A DNA stretch of 64,000 nucleotides from Pleodorina starrii (Eukaryota > Chlorophyta > Chlorophyceae > Chlamydomonadales > Volvocaceae): assembly GCA_030267565.1 (NCBI GenBank), contig BRXU01000029.1, positions 257,501 through 321,500 on the forward strand, in the 5' to 3' direction. The position numbers were made by a program, and so were the translations under genes. The stretch's first letter is position 1. The number at the start of each line of letters is the position of its first letter. A model generated the notes under the pieces. The model worked only from the letters and a program-made list of their open reading frames with translations, was not told the origin of the DNA and searched no databases. Positions 18,006 through 29,900 of the stretch are shown in pieces.

Positions 18006-20939
18006 AGGATCATCAAGGTAAGGGAGCGAGAGTAGTTCGCCAGGTCACCCGCGCGAACGAGGGGCCACGCAGGGTCCTTGTGACGACTAGCGCAAGCGCT
18101 ATGCAAGTAGGCTACACGCCGCCCGCCGCCCGCCGTGCCTGCCCGCCGTCTGCAGGCCTTCACCGCTCCCTTCGCCTTGGTTTAAGGGTTCCCGCCTTTA
18201 GGCGTAGGACTCGCCTCATAGCAATCGGTACAAGATAGATCGATATCATCATCGAATGTCGGATGCTGCTGACCTGGCAGCTTGGATCGGGGTGATCTCG
18301 GAAAGGGCTGCTGCTGTACGGTATGCCGTGTCGGGGATGGGTTCCACTTCGTTCCAGATTGCGCAACTCATAGTGCCGTATCTTAAATGAATTCATATGT
18401 TGATGCACGCACGTTTCTTTGTTCGCGCGGTTAAGCAGCCCCTCCCTTGCTCAAACGACGCATAGGGCGGTAAAGCGTATAGCTAGGCCTACCTTCTTCC
18501 GTACGTATAATGCGGGCTAAGCCAGGCTGAGCCCGCAAAAATGCAAAAAAAGTATGTAAACATAGGATTAAAACCCCATTTAAAATCCAGGTATAATGCA
18601 CGTCATGGCGTGCAAAATTCATGCCAGTTTGTTATTCTGCAGTACGTGTTGTGTGATGATAGATGATGTAAGTCGTGTTCGGCGGAAGCTGCCTTTTGAG
18701 CCGCACACGTGTGCGTCTCGCATATTTAGTCACAGAAGAATGCTGTCTTGCGTCCAAAGGTGGTATTTTGTCTTGATATTTGTATGAAATGTGTGACGGG
18801 GTCGGGCAGACGGTCACCGAGATATTAATCGTGGTAGTCAGGTCGGTCCCTGCAGGTCCCTGCTGTCGGTCACGTTCAGAGCCCGGACGAGAAGCCGCTA
18901 AGAATAAGACGGTGCGTATTGTCCTTGTCGTCCTTCTCTAGATTTTTACGCTGCGAAAACGTGGAGAGCCCTGGAGAGCCTGATACTGCTCTTGTCCGTC
19001 GTGCCGGACAGCCTGATGAGAAGTTGTGCGTACAAGTTACAAGTTACATGTGGTGCGAAGTCATCTGTAACGGTCGGGGAACGGCAAGTAAGGGTGAAAA
19101 TGTCGGTAAAAATGTTCGTGAAAATGTCCGTGAAAATGCGGCGTGTATGTGTATCATTACCCGCTCCCGTGCGTGGCCGCTTGAGCGCGTGCGTGGCGCT
19201 TCAGCGCCGCGTGCACTACTGGTGTCCCAGTCCAACGCTTAAAGAGGAAGCCGGATACGTACAGCCTCGCTGGGGAGGCACATTCATCTACCGGTATCAC
19301 GCAAATGACGAAACGCATAATCAGCAAGCAAGTACGCACGGCCTGTCTCATCAAGCTTTCAAAGGTATTGCGTGCACGCACCGGTCGAGACGTCTAGGCA
19401 AACGCCTGTGGCGCGTCGCTAGGCACGCATAGCACGAATAATCTACGCACCGGCGCCGCCGTGCGACCCCAAAGCCGCGTTCTTGTTACGTAGTGGGGCC
19501 CTCCCCGCCCACTTTCGCCCGGCCTCCGGCCCTCCGCCCAGTTCCGCCCCTCTCCTCCGTCATTAACGCAAAATACATCGATGTATAGTGCAAACGAAAT
19601 AGGGCACAGTCGCAGGCGCGGCGTGTGTCTTGAGTGCTCCGGTTAGACCAGGCAGGGCAGCAGGCACATCGTGCTTTCTACGGAGCCCCTGCCAGCCACA
19701 GGACCCAAATCACCGGTCACCGTTGCCTGCATTCGCTAGGTATCGGTTTATTTCCCTCACGAACATGCGACTCATTTACCATGAACGGTACCTTCCTTGC
19801 TTGCGATATACTCCCCCCGTGTTTCTCGCCTTCGCCTTAAATAAGACTCAGGCACGCATGGACCCTCTCGTCCCCTCGCTCCCCTCCATCCCCCTTGTGT
19901 GCGGAGCGCATCCGTGCACAAGAGTTGCGGAGCCACAGACGGAGCGCGTGTCTCCAGCTTCACAAGGAAAATCGTAAGCGCCACAGGGGCCCAATACCCA
20001 GCACCGGCCACCGTTCGAGCAGCTTTACCCTTGGTCTGAAATCTCATTTACCGGTACCATACAAGAAGCGTACTGTATGGCACGTCTGTCAAAAGCGTTG
20101 TCTATGTTCGGTATAAACGCGCCCGGCTGCTTCATAGTTGAGTTTATAATAACCATTTTGACTGTCTCCGGCGACGGAGGACCAAGTTATGATAATTTCA
20201 CCCGCTGCCGGAAACCGCGTTCTGGTTACCAAGGTCATTTCAGTGATTTCTTGCATAGATAGACGCTTGTTGTCGTTTACACCGTAGAGCTCACTGTCAA
20301 TTTAATAAACGCGTGAATGGGTGAAGGGGGCCGCCGATACCCGCGTACAATTCGCATATGGAACCTTCTAAGCATGTACAAGACATTCTTAGTGCCCCAG
20401 CCGCACATTACGATATCGCAACGCGCGTGCGCCAAGTTGACTGTACCGGCGCCACAACCTAACCGTGGCTGAAAAATGAGGTCTTCGGCGCTGAACTCAT
20501 CGTGTTGTCATGAAGTGACTGCGGCATTATAAATTCAGGGCGCACATTGTCCCGGGGCAACGGGATGGGCCACGGGGCCTAAATTTTCGGTTTACAGTAC
20601 ATTGTACGAGTTCAGACGGACCCAGACCGACTTGGGCACGCAATTTTGTTAATGCAGCTACCTGCGTCTGATGAACAACTGAAACTATTTCGTCACGTAC
20701 AACCATAGCCAGCGTAGGAAGTAAAGCGTGAACGTCTTGCACGTGGTGAGCCCTTCACGTGCGGGCGCATAGCAAAGCCCAACATAATTCCTTCAATGTG
20801 TAACTGCGTATGTATGTCTCTTTGAACCGTATTCACAAGGTTCCGTCACAGGGTTGCATAGCTCTTGTTCATAAGCAGCTTGAAGTCGACTAATAGCAGG
20901 TTCTTGCAAAATGGTGTAACGCTCAATTCTGGCCATAAT

Positions 20940-23900
20940 ATGCGGGCCACTAAACTTTTGGGCTTGCAGCTACGCTACTTGTACTGCCAGCTTCTGCTTC
21001 TGCTGCCCTGCTTGGGCAGCAGGGAGCTTTTGGAGGGACAAGCCGTGGACTGCACGCTTTTGTTGAGGAGCTCTCCGACGAACATCTCGTTGGTGCAGCC
21101 GTGCGTAACAAGCTCGGCTGGTGCACCCGTCGTGTTCGATGGCTCCCGGCGGTTTGAGTCTTCTCGTGGCGGACTACGGCCAGTATTGGATTTGGCGTTC
21201 AAGTCCTCCACTGTGTTGCTACTCCCACCCGGTAAGCGTCGGGCTGGCCCGCATCTCCAACGTGTGAATGTTCTTGGTCGACGTGTAGGCCTATCCTTGC
21301 CACAACGTATACGCAGGAGCTGGCACAGAGATCGTATATGCGAACTTCACAGGAGTGCGCTTAGCAAAGCTCGCCCCCTTAGGTGTGCAGCTGTTGCTAG
21401 CGGTTTCGGTACAGCCGTCTGCCTCTCTGCTCCTTACGGATGTCGTCCTTGAAACGGACTGCTCCACGCTTGCCCGGTACCAGCAATGGATTGCTGATTA
21501 CCGGACAGCAAACCTATCAACGGTGAGCTTGCGTGGCCACTCGGTACCAGGCGGGCGGGTTGCGGCTTGAGTTGGGGGTGTGGGTCCGGGGAACGGGGCT
21601 TGCATCGGATCCAATGCACATGGCTGTCATGGATCGATTGTGACAAGCGAGCAGGCGTCAGAAAGGATCCCGGTTGATTTGAGAGACATACACGCCATTG
21701 TGTCTACTGAATGCTCGTGGCCGTGGCAGCGAGCGAGGTCACCCCCAATCGCATGGCCGTGCGCCTTTTGTTTGGATGCATGCTTATAGCGTCCCAAGCT
21801 GGCACCTTATGTTTCCGTGTGTGGGTGTGTCCGTGTGCACGTCCTCCATATGAGGTAGCCTGAACAGGCAGGGGCCGATTTGCGAGTGAGCCAAGGTGGT
21901 GCGTGACCGCCGCCTTTCTGGTGGGGGGCTGGCTGGCGAGGACCTTGTCGTGGATCTGGCCCCGCACCTCTTTTCCACGTGGCGTGCGTCCGTGCGTATC
22001 TGGCAGCCTGTCGCTGTCTTGAGTTGTCAGTTCCCGCAGACGTCTTCTGGGTCTAGGTCGTCCGCTGCAGACCCAGGTCTCCTGGCCTGCTGGAGGACGA
22101 ATGTTGCAAGGGTCTGCCTCTCTCCAGAAATCCCGACCCAGTTGCGCTCCGGGACAGCACCCGCCGGCCTCATCCGGCCGTTAGGAAGCGCTCCCCACGT
22201 GGGCTGAAGCGCGGCTTTTGCCGCTCCGCGCGTTGTATTGCTTCCAGATCCCTGTCACCGCGTCTCTGTCCCATCCCCATCCCCTGGCGCCGGGCACTAC
22301 AGCCGCTGCGCTGCGCTGCGCTGTGCCTCGCTCCCGTATACCTGCCTGCCTGCCCTCGCTGACGACCTAGGACGCCACTCGGCGCCCTTGAAGCCCTCCT
22401 TCTTGACTGCCCTCGGCGCCCTTGCCCTCTCCCCTCTCTCACCCCGTCTCGCCGCCCCTTTGTTCCTGTCGGTCCGGCCAACCCCTCCCTCCAGGTGGAC
22501 CCGAGCGGTGACGTGGCCGTACGCTTCTGGAAGCAGTCGGGCATCACCCTGACCAACTGCACCATCACCTGCCGGCGGCCGCCCGCGGTCGTCACATCTT
22601 ACCCGCCGGCTGGCGCCGACGGGCGCACGAATGGCTCCGAAACCACCGCCACCGCCGCCGACCCCGTCAGCGCGGTGGCGGTCTCCACCGATGTGGATCT
22701 GTACAACGCGCTGGCGCTGGCGCCGTCGTACGGCAACAGATCGGGAGTCGTGTTCATCGTGGTGGCGCGCAACCTGACGCTGTCGAGCCCGCTGTGGTCG
22801 GTGCAGGGCGTTGAGTTGCTGCGAAACGTGTCCGTCGTGGGCGGTTACAGCGACGGCAACAGCGTGACCAGCCTCAGCAACATAACCAGCATGGAGAGCC
22901 ACGTCAGCGACAATGTTAACCGGACCAGCGTCCACGCTGCGGGCAAGCCGGTGCTGGATTTGCAGGCAAGGGATCCTGGGTTGACGGGTACACGGGTGGC
23001 GGTGCGCGAAGTGCGGTGAACGGCGGGAGTGCGTGATGGCTCGGCAATATCGTTGGTGTAAACGCTGCGAAGCCCGGGCGGCAGCATTGCTGCGACGTTG
23101 AGCTTTGGAGTTGAGAAGACGCGGTCGTTTAACGATTTGGATGTTGTCAACCTCGACGGGAGGTTGGCGAATGACTGTGAATACTCTGAGGCAGGCTTGG
23201 GGGGTGGGGCTCCGCGGGGATGCGGATGTCGCCATGGTGGATCCGCTGCCAGGAGATACACACGGCACCGGAGGGGCACGGTGTCGTTCAGGGCGGGCGG
23301 TGGTGCGTGCCCCTGACGGGCGCTAAGGCCCCTGACGGGCGCTAGAGCCCCTGACACCACCGGCCCTCAGGCTGCAGCCAGGGACGTGCGGTGGTACCCA
23401 CATCCTGGATGGACAGGGCTTGGCCCTGGGTCCCGCTCGACTTCAACGACTAAGCGGCTTATCGATTTTGTCGATAAACCGCGGTTTATCTATCGACAAA
23501 ATCGAACGGTGGTTATCGTTGGCCCTCTTTGTAGCTCTCCCCGCGAACGACCCCCGCCCCGCCCACCGAGAACCCCCGAACGCCGTTCGCCTTCACTCCA
23601 ACCCCGCTTGTCAGCTTGCCGCTTTTTGGACTGTCAGACTGTACCCCGTTCCACACTGTGCCAATTTTGCATTTCACACATATAATACATCCCCGCCCCG
23701 CTGTCCCGTTCCACCCCTCAGGACCTCGTGAGCGGGGTGTACCTGGCCGATGGAGTGGTGTTGTCGCTGGTAGACCTCATTATTATAAACACTGCAATGG
23801 TGGACGGGTACGCACCCGTGCCGTACACGGGCCTGGGATTCGTGACGCCCTTCCTCTGGTTCTTCGACTTCAAGCGGACCGTCCTCTCGCCAACCAAGTG

Positions 23901-26900
23901 AGCCACCGGGCTGCCGTACAGGGGCCAGGGCGCCGCACCAGTGGCGGCGCGTGCGGGAAAGGGGGAAGGGGGAGGTGCGGAGAACCTCAAAGGGGAAGAG
24001 GGGGAGGCATTGAATGGAAAGGGGCAGAAGAAAAGCGCCTGTGAGTGTATTCCGTTTGCGTTCGTAGTCGTAAGTAGCCAGGCGCGCACGGACAGGAAGT
24101 GCGCCGGACGGAAAAGCTCATCGGAGGGTGTCTGCATCAGGGTGCCGGGTGGGAGCTTGAGGCAGCACGACGTGGCAGGACAATGGACACGTGCGGCTGA
24201 AGCCGAAAAGCATGGGACGAACCCCTGACCCAGCCGCGCGCGCCCTGGGCGCCGCTGGGCGCCCGACCAGCGGGGCCCGTGGCGCACTCGCTGGGTGCAG
24301 CGTCGCGCTCTGTCCTTGGTGTTTCTTAGAGTTTCTGACGCAGCGCGCGCTTCCTGGCCGTTTTACTGGCGCGCAGCTACTGCTGCTGCAGCTGCCACTA
24401 CGCTTGAGATTGCAGCGGCCTTTCTCGCCCGTGCTGCTGCAGCAGCTGCGGCGGCGGCGGCGGCGGCGACTGCATCTTCTGCTGCCGCTCCGCCCCCGCT
24501 GCTCTTGCTGCTGTTACCGCTACTGACGGCGGCTGTGCGCGCCCGTTAACGCCCTTGTCACCGACCGACCGAACGGACGCTGCAGGCCGCTGAACCAGCT
24601 GGTCGCCATCGACTGCGACATCATCTCGTACTCGTACGACGTCTGTGAGTGCCGTACTCGTGCCACACGCGCGACGGGTGCTCCCCCATGTTTGCACAGT
24701 ATGTCGCCGCGCTGCCCCTGGGGGCAGGGCAAGTGAGCGCGCGCGATGCGCTTCGGTTGCAAGCCGCGCAGCGGCCACGAACAGACGCAGCTAGAGCGTG
24801 CGCCCCGTAGGCTATAGTGTGTGGAGAGCGCTGTTGTGATTGCATGCAAGTACGGTAGTGCAGAGCGCTGTTGTGGTTCCATTGCAAGCAGTGCGGAGCG
24901 CAGCTGCGTACGGAAGCAGAGGTTAAAGGTATGTGTGTAGATGTGGCACGTCGTCGCTCGTTGCGGTGCGACGGCGGCGCTCCGGATGCTGCCAGCGCTG
25001 CGGCCTGCGGGCGCCGGTTTCCACTTTCCGTCGTTTCCGGCCTCTGCCAAATCGTTTCGCGCGCTTTCATCACCTTTTTCCGTACTGCTGCCGTACTGAT
25101 GCACTGCGGTGCAGTACACATGTGGGCTTGGACGGTTGCGATCACGAGCACCGTGGAGCCTATTAGGACCCAAATGGCGCCGTTCAGGACCGGCGTGTAC
25201 GACGTGGAGGTATGTACGATCGGGCTGGGTACGGCTCAATGGGCACGGGCGCGCAATTCCGTTGCGTGGAACTGAAAGGGCGGGGCGCGAGCATATCCGG
25301 GGTGTATGAGCTGCTGCGAGGGAGGCAGCGGGGCCAGGTGTTCGTGGGGGTCATGGAGTGATATGCTCCATGTTATATCGCATGAGTCACTGCGGACGTT
25401 GTTGAGCAAGCTGCTGCGAACGATAAGCCTCCGTGACTGCAAAAATAAACCCACCTGTCCCGATACATTACCGGCATGAAGGCTTGGCCAATGGTTGTTC
25501 ATGGGGGAGAGATCCAACCCAAGACGGGCCTGAGACCGTCTACCGGTGTGCCGGCTAGCCGGCAAGCGGACTTTCCATGCTGAGTTTTCATCAGCCTGGG
25601 GCCTGTCTGTGAACTTCCCAAGCGCATGAGACAGCCTGGCAATGCAGCCTCCCAGGGCCCTGTCGCTCCCCTCAGGGCCCCTTGGTTTGGGGCATACCGT
25701 ACCTCCCATTACCTCTCGGTACCTACCCCCGGTCGTCTTCCGCTTCTGTCCCCGCCGCAGATCGACGAAGCAAGCCACGCGCCTGCCCTGGAGTTCCTGG
25801 TCCTGGATGCGTACGGCATGTTGTACAGCAACACCCGCCTGGTGCCGTACATGAACTCCACGGTCGACGTGCAGCTCACGGCGCGCGGCGCGGGAGCGCC
25901 GCTGTACGCGCTCCTCATTCCGGCGAAGACAACTGCCGTACCGGTGTGGACCCACAGCGACCTGCAGGTGTGCGTGTGTGTGTAGGGTGGGGGCTGGTGG
26001 GGCATGTCATGAGCTTGACCCTGTCCGCGCCCGCGCCTCCACGGCTTTGGTCCCTGTGCTTCCCGTGATCCCGCCATTACCCTTATCTCCCCTCGCCATG
26101 TCTACTGGCCGCTTTGGACTGTCATACTTTACTGGCCTGGCCTCTGCCGACGTCCCTTCGACCTCGCTCGCTCCTCATTGCCCCTGCCCTCCCATTCCCC
26201 CGCACTACTCACCCTCCTTCCCTCACCCTCGCTCTCACTGGCCCGGCTTCTTCCGGCCCAGAACGTTCTGGCCCTGGCTCAGCGCCCCGGCTGCTCGCCC
26301 TACAGCAACACCACCACCTACATCCACCTCTTTTCCAACATGTCCCTCGACGGCTCCAAGTGGCCCAACGCGGGCTACAACATCTCCTGCAACATCATGA
26401 TTAGCGGATCGGTCAACAGGTGCGTTTGCGTTTGGGGGGTGTTGGGGCGGGGCGGGGTGGGCACGGGGCCACGGGGGCGCGCTGAGTGACAGTGCGACGG
26501 CGCTGCAGCATACCGGTAGATCCGGTGCTGTCTGTCTTGTGCCGTGCTATCAGGCCTGGTACTGCCTCGTGACTCTTGGGGGGCGGGGGCCAAGGCGTGT
26601 GGCAGCCTGGTGCAGCCTCGCGACTCCCAACGGCCACGGAATGGACGTGGCGCGTGTTGAGGAACCGTCGCCCTCCCCATGCGCGGCGCTTGACCCGTCT
26701 TCCTGTTTCCCCCGTTTCCCGCTTCCTGGCCGAACCTGACCTGGCCTGGCTTGCGCAGGGAGGGTGGCACGTGGCTCAATTTCAACCTTCTGTCGCGCTT
26801 CATAACGCTCAGCGAGGGGGCGACGCTGACGTTCAGGTGCGTCCGTAAGCGGCAGGCTTCCTGGCTGGCTGGGAGAGTGGCCTGGCTGCACGGCTGGAAG

Positions 26901-29900
26901 AGGTGGCTGGCTGGGCGGCTGGGAAAAAGGGCTGGCTTACTGGCTGGCTGGGCGACTGGGAGGTTGGCTGGCTGGCTAGGGGCTGGCTGGCTAGATGGCT
27001 GGGAGAGATGGTTGGCTAGGCGGCCGGTAGAAAGGCTGACTGGCTGGGCGGCTGGGCTCCTAGGAGAATGACAGAGGGATAGACGGCTGGCTGGGCGGCT
27101 GGGAGGGTGACTGAACTGGCTTGCGGCCCGCTCGTGGTCCGTGCCGGCCCGGTAGCGAGGCGTGGTGCCCAGCGGTACATGTGTGGCCGCGTCCGTTCCC
27201 TGGCCCCTGCTCTTCCTCGTGTTGCGGCCCGCACGCACCCACGCACCCACGCACTCACGCCCGCACCCACGCACGCACCCACGCACTCACGCTCAAACGC
27301 CCGCACCCATGCACCCACGCACGCACCCACGCACTCACGCTCAAACGCACGCTCGCAGGTACCTCACCCTGTTCAACATGCCCAGCCAGACACGGAGCTA
27401 TGTGCTGGGGGACCTGGCCCACATGACGCTGCCGATGTGGCCCGTGGGTCGCTCAGCCAACAGCTCCCTGATGCTGCTCGGGTGCACCATCGTCCTGCCG
27501 TACGAAGAGTACCGCATGTTGGCCGATGTGGCGGGCGGGCTGTACCGCTGGCAGGCGCTCAACTCCACCATTGAGGTACGGCGTGTGTACTGCTTGCTGT
27601 GCTGTAACACTCTCGGTACTGCTGTACGTCCTCGCTTCCCCCATCCGCCGGGTCCGTTCGCTAACGCCGTCTCCTTCTCCGCTACGAAATTTTCTTTATA
27701 CCCCCATCCGCCGGCCCTCACAACGAATCGTCGACACCCCTTCGCTCCGTTGCCTCGCACCGGGCCCGCTTGCTCTCATGACTAGGTGCATTCAGTAGTT
27801 CAGTAACCGGGGCAAGCGCATGGCCATGGCCCGCTGCGTGGGCTGCCCTGCCCCTGCTCTGCCCCTGCCCCTGCCCCGCTGCTGCCTCTGTGCCCCTGCC
27901 CCGCTGCTGCCGCTGGCCCAGGTCAACTCGATCGGCTCTCACAGCATGTCCGTCATACACCTGGTGGGGTTCAACATGGTCCTCACCAACACCCAGATCA
28001 CAGACGACTCGGGCAGCGTGGCCTATACCGCCCTCCTGGGGCCCAACATATACGCGACCGCAAGCGCATTGCCGTTGCCGCCGCCGTCGGCGTCGGCGCC
28101 GCAGTCGTCACCAGGAATACTGGCCGTCGCCGTGGCCGTGCCGCTGGGCGTGGTGGGCCTGGCGGCGGTGGCGGTGGCGGCGTTTCTCGTACGCCAGCGG
28201 CGGCGCCGCCGCGCCCGCGGCGTGAATGCGGAGACGCCGGCAGAGGAGGAGAAGTGTGCCGAGGTGGCGCCGCCGGGGGCTCCCGACGGACCCGGCAGCA
28301 GGGGCAGCAAGGGCGTGGTGGTGGGCGCTTCGGCGCTGGCGTGCGAGGGCGCGAGCTCCAACAACACGCCCCAATCGGAGGGCGACGCGAGCGGGGTGAC
28401 GGAGGGGCAGGCGGGCGCTGGTCTGGTGGGTGGCGTGGCGTGGCGAAGGAGAGCGCGCGTGTATGTGTGTGCGGAGGGGCGGGCGGGGAGAGGGAGCGCG
28501 GGCGCGCGTGGCCGGCGGGAGCGCGCGAGAACAACCAGCTTGCGAGAGCCGTAGGCGTGTCAACCTGGCTTGCCTGCTTTTGTGTGTCTCTGCTGCAAAT
28601 CCCCACCCACCCACGCACCAGCCCACGGGCGATGCGCATCGCAACTCTCGTCACCACGCATCCCGGCATGGCAGCGCCTGCTCGCTCGCTCGGTCCAGCC
28701 TGCTCATCCGTCCGCCGCTCTCATCCGCCCACCCGCTCTCATCTGCCGCTCTCATCCGCCGCTCCCATCCGTCCGCCCACCCGCTCGCACCGCGTCGGAC
28801 GGGAGTTGGACCAATGCCCTTTGCTTGACGGCCTGGTGGCGATACTGTGCCGTCTTTCTTCCGTGCTCAGGTCGACTCGGGCGCTGCACCGCCTCTTCAC
28901 GTGGAGCTGCACCAGCTCATTCTGGACTTCGCCAGGTAGGGGCTAGGGGGTAGGGGGTAATAATAAAGTCGATGCCGTGGTAATTAAGTCGATGCCGTGG
29001 TAAGAAAGTCGATGCCGCAAAGTTGGGGCGGGGCACTGGGTGCTGGCCACTGGGTGCTGGCTGAGTGGTTATTGGAGAGCAAGCCAAGCGCGATGATCAG
29101 CCAGGTGCCGGGCGAACTGAGCGATTATGGGTGGACGGGTGCTGGGGTACTGGGACTGCCCGAAATTTCCATAAGTCGGGCGCTATCGGCTATTGGTTCG
29201 TTGGTTGGTTGTCGGTGGCTTGTTTGAATTGCTGCTTTGGCTCCAATTCAGGCTGCCGGGGGCTCCATTTTTCAGCGGAAGTCCGGCCGGGTACTGCATA
29301 CAATGCGCCGGGGGCCTACACCAAAAAACTGCGCGTCCCGCCCCTGAGCCCCTCTCGTTCCCCTTCCCTCTCCGTGGACGTGCCTCGTTACGCCTCGCGC
29401 GCACATTGGCAGGGAGATTGAGGACAAGCACCTGACCATTCACGATGCGCTCGGCAGCGGCGGCTTTGCGACCGTGTATCGAGGTGCGGCCGGGCTGGTT
29501 GGGGCATTGGCGCGCGCTTGGCTGCAGGGTGCCGATTCAAGAGCTCAAACGGCCATTCCTGGGGGTGACGGAGCAGGGATGGGGCCGTCGCGGGCTGCGG
29601 GCGTGCGTCGCCAACGTATCGATCCAGGGTTCTTCGGTGCAAAAATAGGTGACATGTATGTAACGGTATGTGGGCGTTTTGACACCGGCGCGAAAGGTGC
29701 CCAGGTGGGACCTTGAGCCCAGCCGCTTCGTAGCCCCAAAGGTGGCGCCTGTCCGGGCTCCGGGCCCGGGCTTTGGTCAAGCATGGCGCGGCCCGCGCGC
29801 CGCTCTCCCCCCGCCCGCTCACGCCCCGCACCGCACCGCGTCACACCACACCGCACCCACGCCGTATCGCAGCCGTCGCTACGCATCACGCATCACACGT

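Larger units (their letters stand above)
16049..20939. other. Long gene-poor stretch with simple repeats
   Basis: I see no convincing gene on either strand in these 4.9 kb. It contains a 39-bp tandem repeat (17659-17769), a CTG run (17971-18004), a short aaaatgtc/tgaaaatg reiteration near 19100-19140 and many TACGTA palindromes. The right end must contain the promoter of the receptor-like kinase gene that starts at 20940. Confidence 0.45.
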
